Shown: positions 1-8,173 of the stretch, one piece after another
How positions within the stretch are numbered: the first letter of the stretch is position 1
How the letters are laid out: each line of letters opens with the position of its first letter
Origin: an uncultured Clostridia bacterium
GTDB taxonomy: Bacteria > Bacillota > Clostridia > TANB77 > UBA1234
DNA: 29,099 nucleotides
Assembly (NCBI GenBank): GCA_934149305.1
Contig: CAKPEF010000021.1
Coordinates: 1-29,099, forward strand
Direction of reading: 5' to 3'
The notes under the pieces: generated by a model
Database searches by the model: none
What the model was told of the DNA's origin: nothing
What the model saw: the letters and a program-made list of their open reading frames with translations, nothing else
Program-made: the position numbers and the translations under genes

Positions 1-107
1 GAATCAGTATGAAACATACTTGGTACTCGAAATATTTAATTTTAAATATTTTGTGACATATGATTGACTAACCTACATACATATTTTACGGTTTTTGGCA
101 TATACTA

Positions 108-136
108 TTGTAATGAATGCCTAAAAAATGTATAAT
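108..136 (+). promoter_or_regulatory. SigA-type promoter of murC
   Basis: A -35 box TTGTAA (108-113) and a perfect -10 box TATAAT (131-136) are separated by 17 bp, with TG just before the -10. The predicted start of transcription near 143 leaves a short leader before the ribosome-binding site AGGAGG at about 169-174. Read by eye only. Confidence 0.6.
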
Positions 137-180
137 TTGTTTATCGATTTAAGAATTTGGTTTTAATTAGGAGGTATTTT

Positions 181-1551
181 ATGTTAAATGATATAGATAA
201 AAGTAAATACATACATATGATTGGAATTGGCGGAGTTAGCATGAGCGGAATTGCAGAAATTCTTGTCAGTATGGGGTTTAAAGTTTCTGGTTCTGATAGC
301 ACAGAATCTGAAACTACAAAAAGACTCGAAAATACAGGTATAAAAATCGCTATTGGTCAAAAAAGTGAAAACATAACAGATGACATTTCTATGGTTGCTT
401 ATACCGCTGCTATCAAATCTGACAATCCAGAACTTTTAGAAGCTAAAAAGAAAAACATTCCATGTATAGAGCGTTCAACTTTACTAGGCGAACTTACAAG
501 AATGTATAAAGACACTATTGCCATATGTGGCACACACGGAAAAACAACAACTACTTCTATGGCTTCTCTTTGTTTTATTGATGCAAATCTTGACCCTACT
601 GTGCAAGTTGGTGCGGATTTAAGAAAGCTTAATAATGCAAATTATCGAATCGGTGCTTCTGATTATTTTATAATTGAGGCTTGCGAATATGTTAGAAGCT
701 TTTTGAGTTTTAGTCCAAAAAGTGTTGTTCTTTTGAACATTGAAGAAGATCATTTAGATTATTATAAAGACTTGGCTGACATTAAATCTGCTTTTAGCGA
801 ATTTTTATCTTATGTTCCATCTGATGGAGTAATTGTCTACAATAACGACGATGTAAATTGTACTGATGTAGCGAAAGATAAAACTGCTCCCAAAATCACT
901 TTTGGCATTAAGAATGCTTCTGACTGGATGGCCAAAAATATTAGACTAAAAAATGGCTTTTATGCTTTTGATGCAGTAAGTGGCGATAAAATTGTGTCTA
1001 TCAAATTAAGTGTGCCAGGTTACCATAATATTTACAATGCACTTGCTACTATTGCACTAGCTTCGCACTATAATATTAAACTTGATACTATTAAAAACTC
1101 TCTTCTTGATTTTACTGGTGCACATAGAAGATTTGAATTTGTTGGATACTTAAATGGTGCCAAAATTTATGATGATTATGCACATCATCCTACAGAAATA
1201 AAAGCTTTAATTAGTGCTGCAAATGAGCTTAAAACAAACAAATTATGGGTTGTTTTTCAGCCTCATACTTATTCTAGAACATATACGCTATTTGATGAAT
1301 TTGCAAGTTGCTTCAAAGACGCAGATAATGTTATTTTAACATCAATTTACGCTGCCAGAGAAAAAGATACCGGATTAGTATCTTCTAAACTTTTATGCGA
1401 GGCTATAAATAAGGTAAAAGATAACTGCATATATATTGAAACATTTGAAGATATAGAAAAGTATTTAAGAGATAATGTTAAAACAAATGATATTATATTG
1501 ACTGTAGGTGCTGGTTCAATCACAAAACTTGGATATGAAATTAAAGAATAA
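181..1551 (+). CDS. murC: UDP-N-acetylmuramate--L-alanine ligase (MurC)
   Basis: Cytoplasmic ATP-dependent ligase that adds L-alanine to UDP-MurNAc, the first step of the peptidoglycan stem peptide. The 456-residue product has the family's three parts: an N-terminal nucleotide-binding glycine-rich loop (GIGGVSMSGIAEIL), the central Mur ligase ATP loop GTHGKTTTTSM, and the C-terminal signature YDDYAHHPTEIKA followed by FQPHTYSRT. Length is normal for MurC. I chose the ATG at 181 because AGGAGG lies 6-7 bases upstream; the reading frame is open to a TTG at 157, but that would bury the ribosome-binding site inside the gene. It has its own promoter and terminator and is monocistronic here, facing away from the minus-strand genes that follow. 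Confidence 0.97.
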   Translation: MLNDIDKSKYIHMIGIGGVSMSGIAEILVSMGFKVSGSDSTESETTKRLENTGIKIAIGQKSENITDDISMVAYTAAIKSDNPELLEAKKKNIPCIERSTLLGELTRMYKDTIAICGTHGKTTTTSMASLCFIDANLDPTVQVGADLRKLNNANYRIGASDYFIIEACEYVRSFLSFSPKSVVLLNIEEDHLDYYKDLADIKSAFSEFLSYVPSDGVIVYNNDDVNCTDVAKDKTAPKITFGIKNASDWMAKNIRLKNGFYAFDAVSGDKIVSIKLSVPGYHNIYNALATIALASHYNIKLDTIKNSLLDFTGAHRRFEFVGYLNGAKIYDDYAHHPTEIKALISAANELKTNKLWVVFQPHTYSRTYTLFDEFASCFKDADNVILTSIYAAREKDTGLVSSKLLCEAINKVKDNCIYIETFEDIEKYLRDNVKTNDIILTVGAGSITKLGYEIKE

Positions 1552-1570
1552 TAATTTTCGGTTACTTATT

Positions 1571-1695
1571 TAGGCTTAATTTATGACAAGTGCCAACCAA
1601 TAGTATTTTTATGGAGCACACTGTGCTCCGCTACATTTTTATAAAATACATTTACATTTGATGCATACTTTTATTTTGGAAGACTAAATAGTAAT
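1571..1695 (+). repeat. Interspersed repeat with central palindrome, copy 1
   Basis: The core 1613-1629 is the near-perfect palindrome GGAGCACACTGTGCTCC, preceded by TTTTTAT and followed by GCTACAT. The flanks resemble those of the copy at 27151-27257: an AT-rich left part starting near CTTAATTTAT, and a right part with TTTGATGCATAC and a motif GGAAGACTAAATAGTAA. It lies between the end of murC and its terminator. Confidence 0.7.
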
Positions 1696-1704
1696 AATTT
1701 TCGC

Positions 1705-1755
1705 GGGCTGTTTAAACTATACTCACAAAGTAGAGTTTAAACAGTCCTCTTGTTT
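1705..1755 (+). terminator. Rho-independent terminator of murC
   Basis: A long stem: GGGCTGTTTAAACT (from 1705) pairs with AGTTTAAACAGTCC (to 1747), with a small loop around ACTCACAAAGT, followed by TCTTGTTT. It lies about 150 bp after the murC stop codon, with a repeat element in between. Confidence 0.65.
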
Positions 1756-1769
1756 AAAGCTTAAGTTAA

Positions 1770-1801
1770 AAATAAAAAAAAGAGGCTAACCTTTAAGCCT
1801 C
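1770..1801 (-). terminator. Rho-independent terminator of the mreB/DUF4870 unit
   Basis: On the minus strand GAGGCTTAAAGGTTAGCCTC folds into a 6-bp stem (1782-1801) followed by CTTTTTTTTATT, a strong uridine tract. It lies 25 bases after the stop of the minus-strand membrane protein. Confidence 0.8.
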
Positions 1802-1826
1802 CATTTTATGACCTTAACGACCGTAT

Positions 1827-2258
1827 TTATTTATTTAAAAAATCGTTTACTATATTAATCAAATTTAATTTGCTTACAAGTGGCAATTCTTTTGCTTTGG
1901 CTTGTAACGCATTAACCATGCCAATTGCCGCAAGTGTCATATATAAAACTTTCATCAGTAATGAGTAAAAATTTGTTATTCCCTTACCTGGAAAGGCAGT
2001 ACCAAGAATCATTCCGAATAGCAATACAATTATTCCCCACACAAACAAGTTCATTCCTTGATTTGAATGAAATTTTACATACCCACTATGCCTTTCAACT
2101 ATAAATGGTATTGGCGGAATTATATATGATAGCACCGCCATTAACACATTTTCTTCTCTTTCTTTTGATTTAAAATTACTTGTATAGTCGACTGTTCCTG
2201 TAACTTTTTGAAACATGTCTTTTAAATTATCTCCTATGTTTTTATCATCATTTGGCAT
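1827..2258 (-). CDS. Small DUF4870/Tic20-like membrane protein
   Basis: A 143-residue protein with a polar N-terminus (about residues 1-35) and then three or four hydrophobic segments. The segment around 40-75 (AVLSYIIPPIPFIVERHSGYVKFHSNQGMN) matches the hallmark of DUF4870 proteins: a first helix, a short charged loop, then a VRFHANQG-like motif starting the next helix. The function of this family is not established. It starts 31 bases after the mreB stop, so it is probably cotranscribed with mreB, with a GGAAT-type ribosome-binding site. The family assignment rests on the loop motif; a role linked to cell shape is only suggested by position. Confidence 0.75.
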   Translation of the reverse strand: MPNDDKNIGDNLKDMFQKVTGTVDYTSNFKSKEREENVLMAVLSYIIPPIPFIVERHSGYVKFHSNQGMNLFVWGIIVLLFGMILGTAFPGKGITNFYSLLMKVLYMTLAAIGMVNALQAKAKELPLVSKLNLINIVNDFLNK

Positions 2259-2289
2259 AATATCATTCCTTTCTACTTTTCATTTGTTT

Positions 2290-3312
2290 TTAATATTTAG
2301 GTTTTTTACGCATAGCATCTAATTTAGCAAGCATCTCTGGATCTTCTAATGCTTTCCCTGTACCTAATGCAACACAAGATACAGATTCTTCTGCTATCAT
2401 AACATTTATTCCTGTTCTTTCTTGTATAAGCCTATCAAGCCCATAAACTAAACAGCCTCCGCCTGTCATATATATGCCTCTATCGCTTATATCAGCGGAT
2501 AATTCTGGTGGTGTTCTTTCAAGTACAGCTAAAACTGCTTCTATTATTTCATTTGCTGGTTCTTGCAAAGCCTCTAATATATCATCTGAATTTATTGTCA
2601 AGTTTACTGGTAACCCAGAAGATAAATCTCTTCCCCTAACATCCATTTTTAACTTTTGCATTCTTGGGTATACACAGCCAATATTTATCTTTAAGTCTTC
2701 TGCTGTTCTATCACCTATAAAAACATTGTATTTTTTCTTTATATATTTGATTATATATTCATCTAATCTATTACCCGCAACTTTTATTGAGGTACTAACT
2801 ACTGCTCCGCCTAGTGAAATTACAGCGATATCCGTTGTTCCACCTCCCATATCTACTATCATGCTACCACATGCTTTAGATATGTCCATTCCAGCGCCTA
2901 TTGCTGCTGCTATTGGCTCTTCAATCAAATAAACTTTTTTAGCCCCAGCCTGTGTAGCTGCATCAACAACTGCTTTCTTCTCTACTTCTGTTACCCCAGA
3001 TGGTACGCAAACCATAATTGTTGGTGCAAAGATGAATCTACCACACACTTTTCTGATAAAATATTTTAGCATTTTTTCTGTTACTGAGTAGTCAGAAATA
3101 ACACCATCTTTTAACGGTTTTATTGCCACTATGTTTCCTGGCGTTCTTCCAAGCATTCTCCTTGCCTCTTCTCCAACTGAAACTGCTTCTCCTGTATTTC
3201 TATCTATTGCTACAACTGATGGCTCTCTTAATACAATACCTTTTCCTCTAACATGTACAAGTACTGTAGCTGTGCCTAAATCTATTCCTATCGCTTGACC
3301 AAACCCCAACAT
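2290..3312 (-). CDS. mreB: Rod shape-determining protein MreB (MreB/Mbl family)
   Basis: Bacterial actin homologue that polymerises under the membrane and guides lateral cell-wall synthesis. The 340-residue product shows the phosphate-1 loop GIDLGTATV near residues 9-17, the family stretch MLGRTPGNIVAIKPLKDGVI, the phosphate-2 region VDMGGGTTDIAVISLGG near 153-169, ILEALQEP, and the adenosine-binding TGGGCLVYGL near the C-terminus. Length is typical. mreC and mreD are not adjacent, so this may be a stand-alone paralog of the Mbl or MreBH type; the sequence alone does not separate these. The ribosome-binding site is weak (AGAGAG). A good promoter lies about 40 bases upstream. Confidence 0.95.
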   Translation of the reverse strand: MLGFGQAIGIDLGTATVLVHVRGKGIVLREPSVVAIDRNTGEAVSVGEEARRMLGRTPGNIVAIKPLKDGVISDYSVTEKMLKYFIRKVCGRFIFAPTIMVCVPSGVTEVEKKAVVDAATQAGAKKVYLIEEPIAAAIGAGMDISKACGSMIVDMGGGTTDIAVISLGGAVVSTSIKVAGNRLDEYIIKYIKKKYNVFIGDRTAEDLKINIGCVYPRMQKLKMDVRGRDLSSGLPVNLTINSDDILEALQEPANEIIEAVLAVLERTPPELSADISDRGIYMTGGGCLVYGLDRLIQERTGINVMIAEESVSCVALGTGKALEDPEMLAKLDAMRKKPKY

Positions 3313-3353
3313 TTTGTATCATCTCTCTTTCTTACCAACAACTTTACGCTACG

Positions 3354-3382
3354 ATTATATTATAGTTTGTAAATAAAATCAA
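3354..3382 (-). promoter_or_regulatory. SigA-type promoter of mreB
   Basis: On the minus strand TTGATT (3382-3377) is followed after 17 bp by TATAAT (3359-3354), part of a doubled TATAATATAAT. The distance to the mreB start is about 40 bases. Confidence 0.6.
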
Positions 3383-3402
3383 ATAATTTGCACTAAAAAT
3401 TA

Positions 3403-3438
3403 AAGTTTATGGCCTAGATATTTATAGTCCATAAACTT
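3403..3438 (-). terminator. Terminator of the acyl-CoA synthetase gene
   Basis: A 10-bp perfect inverted repeat AAGTTTATGG / CCATAAACTT (3403-3412 and 3429-3438) with a 16-base loop. On the minus strand it is followed by TTTAATTTTTAG. It lies just after the stop codon at 3445. Confidence 0.6.
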
Positions 3439-3444
3439 ATTATC

Positions 3445-5112
3445 TTATCTCTTTATTTTATTTGTTGTTGTTTTTACAAATTCTTTGTCTCTTATTTTTA
3501 TATCTGTAATTTTCTTATAAACAGGTAATTCTTTTGTTACATTTGAAATATCCTTTTTTAATGCCTCATGAACATCTTCAATTCCCATTGATTTTACCAT
3601 ATCTTGGTTTAAAAATACTTCTGCTTGTAACCCTACTTCTCTGCCGTCTTCTTTAATACCTCTTACAACAACTTCTTGTACATATGGTACTCTAGCTACA
3701 TATGCTTCTATTTCTTCTGGAAATACATTTTTACCATTATTTAATACTATTAGATTTTTCTTTCTTCCTGTTATACTTAATTGTCCTTTTTCATTTATAT
3801 TTCCATAATCTCCTGTATTAAACCAACCGTCTTTTAAAACTTCGTTTGTGCGTTCTTCATCATTATAGTAGCCTAGCATAACAATCTTACCTTTTACATG
3901 TACCTCTCCGTTGCCATCTTCATCTGGATTTACTATTTTTACTTCACAACATGGAAGCACAACACCGACTGTTCTGCAATCATTAAAATATGGTCTATTT
4001 ACACTTACTAGTGGTGAACATTCTGTGATACCATATCCATTTAATAAATCGATTCCTATATCATCGAAGAACTTTCCGATCTCTGGGCGAATTGGAGCTC
4101 CACCGCAAACAATCTGTCTAAGGTTTCCGCCAAATGCATTATGTACATCTTTAAATAAATTCTTTCTTACATCTATTCCTATTTTTCTAAGTGCATTACT
4201 TACTACTATCATTGTTTTCATAATGCCATACTTTTTGTTTTCTTTTGCATTACTTATTATCTTTTTATAAAATAGTTCTGCGAAGGCTGGGACTAAGTAT
4301 ATATAATCTGGTTTATAGAATTGCAAATTCTTTAAAACGTTTTTCAAACTATCATTTATACATATTGTTGAATGATGATGAAGTGCAACTAGTATACCAG
4401 CAACTCCTTCATAAGTATGATGATATGGCAAAACTGATAAACATCTATCGTATACCGTAGCTACTTGAAGTCCATAATATACACATGAAATTAAATTGTT
4501 TTCTGTAAGCATAACACCTTTTGCCATTCCTGTTGTTCCTGATGTATATACTAGTAATTTTAAGCTATTTGGGTCACTCTTTAATTTTAGATACTTTTGA
4601 TTTCCGGCATTAAATGATTTTCTTCCGTCTTCTATAAATCTGTCATATGATAAAACATTGTTTGATTCTTCTTTTCTTGAAAAGCCTATTAAAAATTTGA
4701 TATTAGTAGCTTCTCTCAATATTTGTTCAACATACTTTTCGTATTTTTCTGCATAGAACAAAATCTCACTGTTACTGCTCTTTAATATGTTTATTATATC
4801 TTCAATTGGTAACTCTTTATCTACAGGTACAAATACACCATCCGACTTTAAAACTGTTAAGTATGTAGTAAGCCATTTATAACTATTGTCTCCTATACAT
4901 GCTATATGTTTATCATTTAAACCAAGCTCTGTTATTGCTGTTCCAAGTGCTATTGTATCTTCTTGGAACTTAGCATATGTCACTTCCATATTTTCTTTGC
5001 CTTCTTTATACATGAAAGCAATTTTATCTCCAGCTTCTTCTGTTGCTTGACGCATTAAATCTGTTACACTATCAACTTTTTTTACTTCATTTAATGGGTA
5101 ATTTTTATTCAT
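3445..5112 (-). CDS. AMP-forming long-chain acyl-CoA synthetase family protein
   Basis: Activates a carboxylic acid, probably a fatty acid, with ATP to an acyl-adenylate and then to a thioester. The 555-residue protein is a complete member of the AMP-binding superfamily: phosphate loop YTSGTTGMAKGVML near 190, GYGITECSPLVS in the middle, GWFNTGDYG and the hinge GRKKNLIVLNNGKNVFPEE, and the C-terminal catalytic lysine in TTTNKIKR (K552). The ITECSPL form and the ordering resemble clostridial FadD-like enzymes; substrate (free fatty acid or other acid, CoA or carrier protein) cannot be read from sequence. It is monocistronic, with a strong promoter, a GAGGAGG ribosome-binding site and an operator-like palindrome beside the -35 box. 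Confidence 0.9.
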   Translation of the reverse strand: MNKNYPLNEVKKVDSVTDLMRQATEEAGDKIAFMYKEGKENMEVTYAKFQEDTIALGTAITELGLNDKHIACIGDNSYKWLTTYLTVLKSDGVFVPVDKELPIEDIINILKSSNSEILFYAEKYEKYVEQILREATNIKFLIGFSRKEESNNVLSYDRFIEDGRKSFNAGNQKYLKLKSDPNSLKLLVYTSGTTGMAKGVMLTENNLISCVYYGLQVATVYDRCLSVLPYHHTYEGVAGILVALHHHSTICINDSLKNVLKNLQFYKPDYIYLVPAFAELFYKKIISNAKENKKYGIMKTMIVVSNALRKIGIDVRKNLFKDVHNAFGGNLRQIVCGGAPIRPEIGKFFDDIGIDLLNGYGITECSPLVSVNRPYFNDCRTVGVVLPCCEVKIVNPDEDGNGEVHVKGKIVMLGYYNDEERTNEVLKDGWFNTGDYGNINEKGQLSITGRKKNLIVLNNGKNVFPEEIEAYVARVPYVQEVVVRGIKEDGREVGLQAEVFLNQDMVKSMGIEDVHEALKKDISNVTKELPVYKKITDIKIRDKEFVKTTTNKIKR

Positions 5113-5150
5113 ATTTTCCTCCTCATTAGTTTTCTCTTAACTCAAGTGAT

Positions 5151-5179
5151 ATGTTATATCAAAATCAAAAAAATGTCAA
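5151..5179 (-). promoter_or_regulatory. Strong SigA-type promoter of the acyl-CoA synthetase gene
   Basis: On the minus strand a perfect -35 box TTGACA (5179-5174) is followed after 17 bp by TAACAT (5156-5151); TATAAC, two bases earlier, is an alternative -10. The start codon is about 40 bases downstream. Confidence 0.65.
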
Positions 5180-5182
5180 TTA

Positions 5183-5202
5183 AACCGACCAAACGGTCTA
5201 AC
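5183..5202. promoter_or_regulatory. TetR-type operator candidate
   Basis: AACCGACCAAACGGTCTAAC contains two nested inverted repeats, ACCG-N6-CGGT and GACC-N4-GGTC on the opposite strand. It abuts the upstream edge of the TTGACA box of the acyl-CoA synthetase promoter. Operators built from ACCG/CGGT half-sites are common for TetR-family repressors, several of which control fatty-acid genes. No TetR gene is present in this window. The similarity is by eye. Confidence 0.45.
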
Positions 5203-5254
5203 AATTTTGTTATAATTTTACACTTTCAAAAAGATTACATAATATATATTTTTC

Positions 5255-5283
5255 TTTACTTTTATGCAACCTTGTGATATACT
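5255..5283 (+). promoter_or_regulatory. Promoter of the orphan gene at 5328
   Basis: TTTACT (5255-5260), a 17-bp spacer and TATACT (5278-5283) form a plausible SigA promoter. The ribosome-binding site AAGGAG (5315-5320) is 7 bases before the ATG. The divergent synthetase promoter lies about 75 bp away. Confidence 0.55.
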
Positions 5284-5327
5284 ATTAAAGCAACCCATAA
5301 AAACTATATTTTACAAGGAGATTTATT

Positions 5328-5783
5328 ATGTCCTACAGCAAACCTACTCACCCGTTTTCGAAGTACTATCTTTATAAGGATTTGAATCCTTCTGATTGGA
5401 CTTCACTGCATTCTTTGTCGGTTGCCACATTTAAAGAAACCGGTGATGTTTCGACTATACTTGGTAAAGGTATGGAAGAGAATCAAGATCTTGCTTCAGC
5501 TTACAGCGAAAACAACCAGTTGTATCCATATGCATATTTTGTTTTTAGCAAAAATGCATATAATGCGAAAAAACCTCTTGGCTTTGTTCTTGTAAGCGAT
5601 AATGGCTCCAGCTATGAAGTAAGCGCTGTTACTCAAGGCGATGACCGCAGTTTTACTCTCGTCGAAATTCTTGCAGAAGTCAAGAGTTTTGTGAAAGAGC
5701 TTTCGTGCAAGACAGGCAAGCCTGTTATTTGCAACATTACTGATGAACGTGCAAATAGGTTGGTTGAAGCTTTCATCGACTAA
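5328..5783 (+). CDS. Hypothetical protein, orphan gene of atypical composition
   Basis: I do not recognise this 151-residue protein. It has no signal peptide or membrane segment and looks like a soluble mixed alpha/beta protein; the stretch PLGFVLVSDNGSSYEVSAV followed by a helix (EILAEVKSFVKEL) and a C-terminal NRLVEAF is weakly reminiscent of a degenerate GNAT-type acetyltransferase, but the acetyl-CoA loop is not visible. Codon use differs from the neighbours: more C and G at third positions (for example CTCGTCGAA, GACCGCAGT). It has its own promoter, an AAGGAG ribosome-binding site and its own terminator, so it is a self-contained transcription unit, possibly acquired. It resembles the orphan at 17427-17750 in these respects but not in sequence. 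Confidence 0.75.
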   Translation: MSYSKPTHPFSKYYLYKDLNPSDWTSLHSLSVATFKETGDVSTILGKGMEENQDLASAYSENNQLYPYAYFVFSKNAYNAKKPLGFVLVSDNGSSYEVSAVTQGDDRSFTLVEILAEVKSFVKELSCKTGKPVICNITDERANRLVEAFID

Positions 5784-5791
5784 TATTTCTT

Positions 5792-5819
5792 GAATCCACA
5801 TGTTTTTTCATGTGGATTC
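5792..5819. terminator. Bidirectional terminator between the orphan gene and comEC
   Basis: A perfect 11-bp stem GAATCCACATG / CATGTGGATTC around a TTTTTT loop. On the plus strand the tail is TTTGCTATTTTT. On the minus strand it lies directly after the comEC stop, but the tail (AAGAAATATT) is poor, so termination is stronger for the plus-strand gene. Confidence 0.8.
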
Positions 5820-5823
5820 TTTG

Positions 5824-8106
5824 CTATTTTTCTATTATTTTGCCTTTATTTGTAATATTAAACTTTATCTCTCCTAGTATGTCTGTCCTATATATTTCTG
5901 CCCCAATATCTTTTAATCTATTTAATATTTTAACGCTTGGATGCCCATATGAATTATCTTTGCCAACACTTATAAGGGCTATCTGTGGTGATACCTTTTT
6001 TATGAAATTTTCTGAACTAGATGTTGTAGAACCATGATGACCAACTTTTAATATATCTGCTTTTATATTCGTTTTTATTTTTTCTTCTTTTTCGCTTTCT
6101 AAATCTCCCGTAAATAGCGCTTTAACCCCTGCATATTCCATTTTTATTAGAAGTGACATATTATTTAAATTTGAGCTAATTTCTTTTTTATTTGGATGAA
6201 GCACGCTAAATTCAATGCCATCTACAAAGAATGTATCTCCTTTTGATACTTTTATTATTTTTGTCTTTCTTTTTTGGCACAGTCTTATTAATTTATCAGC
6301 TAATTCAGTATTTTCTACATTTTCACTTATAATAACTTCTTTCACTTTTAATTTCTCGACTACAGTTAGAACACCCTCTATATGATCTTCGTGCGGATGA
6401 GATACTATTATTAAGTCTATTACCAGCTTTCCTTTATTAAGAAGATATGGTAACAAAATATTTTTGCCTACATCATAGTCACTTCCCTCTGTACCTCCAC
6501 CATCTATTAAAATAGCTTTCTTTTTTGTGGTTTCTATGTATATTGAATCACCTTGTCCAACATCTATCATATTTAGCTTTATATAGTTTCGTGGCACATT
6601 GCTTAATATTATATAGATAATAATTAAGCAAAATATTATTCTGTATACTTTTCGCCTATTTTTTATTGGCCTTATTTTTAAAAATATTATTAAATAATAA
6701 AATACCATCATCCATAGTTTTGGTGTTGGCACCAATATATTAGCCCATTTTATATTGCCAAAAATCGAAGTTATTTTTAACATAAAATATGTGAGCGTAT
6801 AAATTGAATAGCATGCCACTTGTGCAAGTCTCATATTTATTACTCCAATCAAAACTGCTATAAATCCAAGTATTGTTAAGAATCCTGATATTGGTATAAT
6901 TAAAAAATTAGTTATTAGTGACAACAAAGAAAAGGTATTAAAATAGTACATCATTATTGGTGTTAACATTATTTGCGCCGATAATGTTACCCCTATTGTT
7001 TCGGCAATGTTTTTTCTTTTTATGTATTTATATAAAAATGAATTTATTTTTGGAGATAAAACGACTATTCCAAATGTACCTACAAATGATAATATAAAAC
7101 CAACATCATAAACGGTTAATGGATTTATACATAAAAGAAAAAGTGCCGATATATATATGTTATTTAATGTATTGGATTTTTTAGAAAGGAGCGTTGCACC
7201 TATATTTAGAATTGCCATTATTCCAGCACGCACCACAGAAGCAGAAGCTCCCGAAACAAATATAAAGACTACTATTGATGCAAGTATTATATAATACGAA
7301 AAATGTCTTCCAAAGATTTTATTAAATGCAATGGCTAGAAAAACAACTATGTATGCTATATTTGAACCTGACACTGCAAGTAAATGTGTTACTCCACTAT
7401 TTTTAAAATTTTCTAATACATCTTTTGATACATTTTTGGTATCGCCATTAAGCATACCGTTTATAATTCCAGCGTAATTATTTGGCAAGAATTTTGAAAA
7501 TGTTTCTTCTATTTTGTATTTTATTTTGGTTATGAAATCTAATCTTCCTTCAGATAACAAATCGATTTTTTCTTCACTTATTGTTATTATGCCATATATA
7601 TTTTTTGAATTTAAATATCTTCTATAATCAAAACCACCATCATTTCGATTTTGCTCTGGAAGCTTTAATATGCCTTTAATTTTTATTTTATTTTGAACCT
7701 CTAGCTTTATATCAATACTGCTTTTAACTCTTAATATAAATTTATCTCCTAATGAATTTTTGCATATGTATTTGTTATAATATTCTGTGCTATCTTCTTT
7801 TGAAACGATTACTACTTCACATGATATATCACCACTACTGTATTTAGTGTCGAACTTTTCTATCCTATATGATGTGTATATGCATGAACATATTATTACA
7901 GACTCAACGATAATTGCCGTTTTTATAGAAAATATTTCACGTGATTTAACTGAGTTTATTATTTTACCATTACTGCTTTTTGTCTTAATTTTAGAAATTA
8001 AATACAGAGCCACAAAAATCATAAGAAATGAAATAATATATTCTTTTTTATTTAGGTTTATTCCTAAAATTATTCCTACCACATATCCTAATAATATATA
8101 TGCCAT
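5824..8106 (-). CDS. comEC: ComEC/Rec2-type DNA uptake channel protein
   Basis: Polytopic membrane protein that in naturally competent bacteria passes single-stranded DNA across the membrane. The 760 residues show the usual three parts: N-terminal helices and a DUF4131-type soluble domain (to about 190), the Competence membrane domain beginning with the signature HLLAVSGSN at 241-249, and a C-terminal metallo-beta-lactamase-like domain with DVGQGDSIYIET, SHPHEDHIEG, FTGDLES and GHHGS (689-693). The metal-ligand-type histidines and aspartates are all present, so the nuclease-like domain looks intact. The ribosome-binding site AAGGAGG is strong. No comEA or comEB is next to it. A terminator sits right upstream, so expression probably depends on readthrough from the SH3-domain gene or on an unseen promoter. 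Confidence 0.93.
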   Translation of the reverse strand: MAYILLGYVVGIILGINLNKKEYIISFLMIFVALYLISKIKTKSSNGKIINSVKSREIFSIKTAIIVESVIICSCIYTSYRIEKFDTKYSSGDISCEVVIVSKEDSTEYYNKYICKNSLGDKFILRVKSSIDIKLEVQNKIKIKGILKLPEQNRNDGGFDYRRYLNSKNIYGIITISEEKIDLLSEGRLDFITKIKYKIEETFSKFLPNNYAGIINGMLNGDTKNVSKDVLENFKNSGVTHLLAVSGSNIAYIVVFLAIAFNKIFGRHFSYYIILASIVVFIFVSGASASVVRAGIMAILNIGATLLSKKSNTLNNIYISALFLLCINPLTVYDVGFILSFVGTFGIVVLSPKINSFLYKYIKRKNIAETIGVTLSAQIMLTPIMMYYFNTFSLLSLITNFLIIPISGFLTILGFIAVLIGVINMRLAQVACYSIYTLTYFMLKITSIFGNIKWANILVPTPKLWMMVFYYLIIFLKIRPIKNRRKVYRIIFCLIIIYIILSNVPRNYIKLNMIDVGQGDSIYIETTKKKAILIDGGGTEGSDYDVGKNILLPYLLNKGKLVIDLIIVSHPHEDHIEGVLTVVEKLKVKEVIISENVENTELADKLIRLCQKRKTKIIKVSKGDTFFVDGIEFSVLHPNKKEISSNLNNMSLLIKMEYAGVKALFTGDLESEKEEKIKTNIKADILKVGHHGSTTSSSENFIKKVSPQIALISVGKDNSYGHPSVKILNRLKDIGAEIYRTDILGEIKFNITNKGKIIEK

Positions 8107-8129
8107 TTTGCCTCCTTTTTACGCAAAAA

Positions 8130-8154
8130 GACCCATAGTTTAAAACTATAGGTC
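8130..8154 (-). terminator. Terminator between the SH3-domain gene and comEC
   Basis: On the minus strand GACCTATAGTTTTAAACTATGGGTC forms an 11-bp stem with a very short loop, followed by TTTTTGCG. It lies 20 bases after the SH3-gene stop and immediately upstream of the comEC ribosome-binding site. Confidence 0.75.
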
Positions 8155-8173
8155 CCCATATTTTTCTTTAAAT

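Noticed and set aside
30..51. AAATATTTAA/TTAAATATTT palindrome at the window start
   Set aside because: Purely A and T, no T-tract tail; it may be part of an upstream gene's end outside the window, but cannot be supported.
2474..2932. 152-codon plus-strand ORF within mreB
   Set aside because: Fully antisense to a well-conserved gene, with no start signals.
5496..5801. 101-codon minus-strand ORF opposite the orphan gene at 5328
   Set aside because: The plus-strand gene has promoter, ribosome-binding site and terminator; the antisense frame starts in the terminator hairpin and has none.
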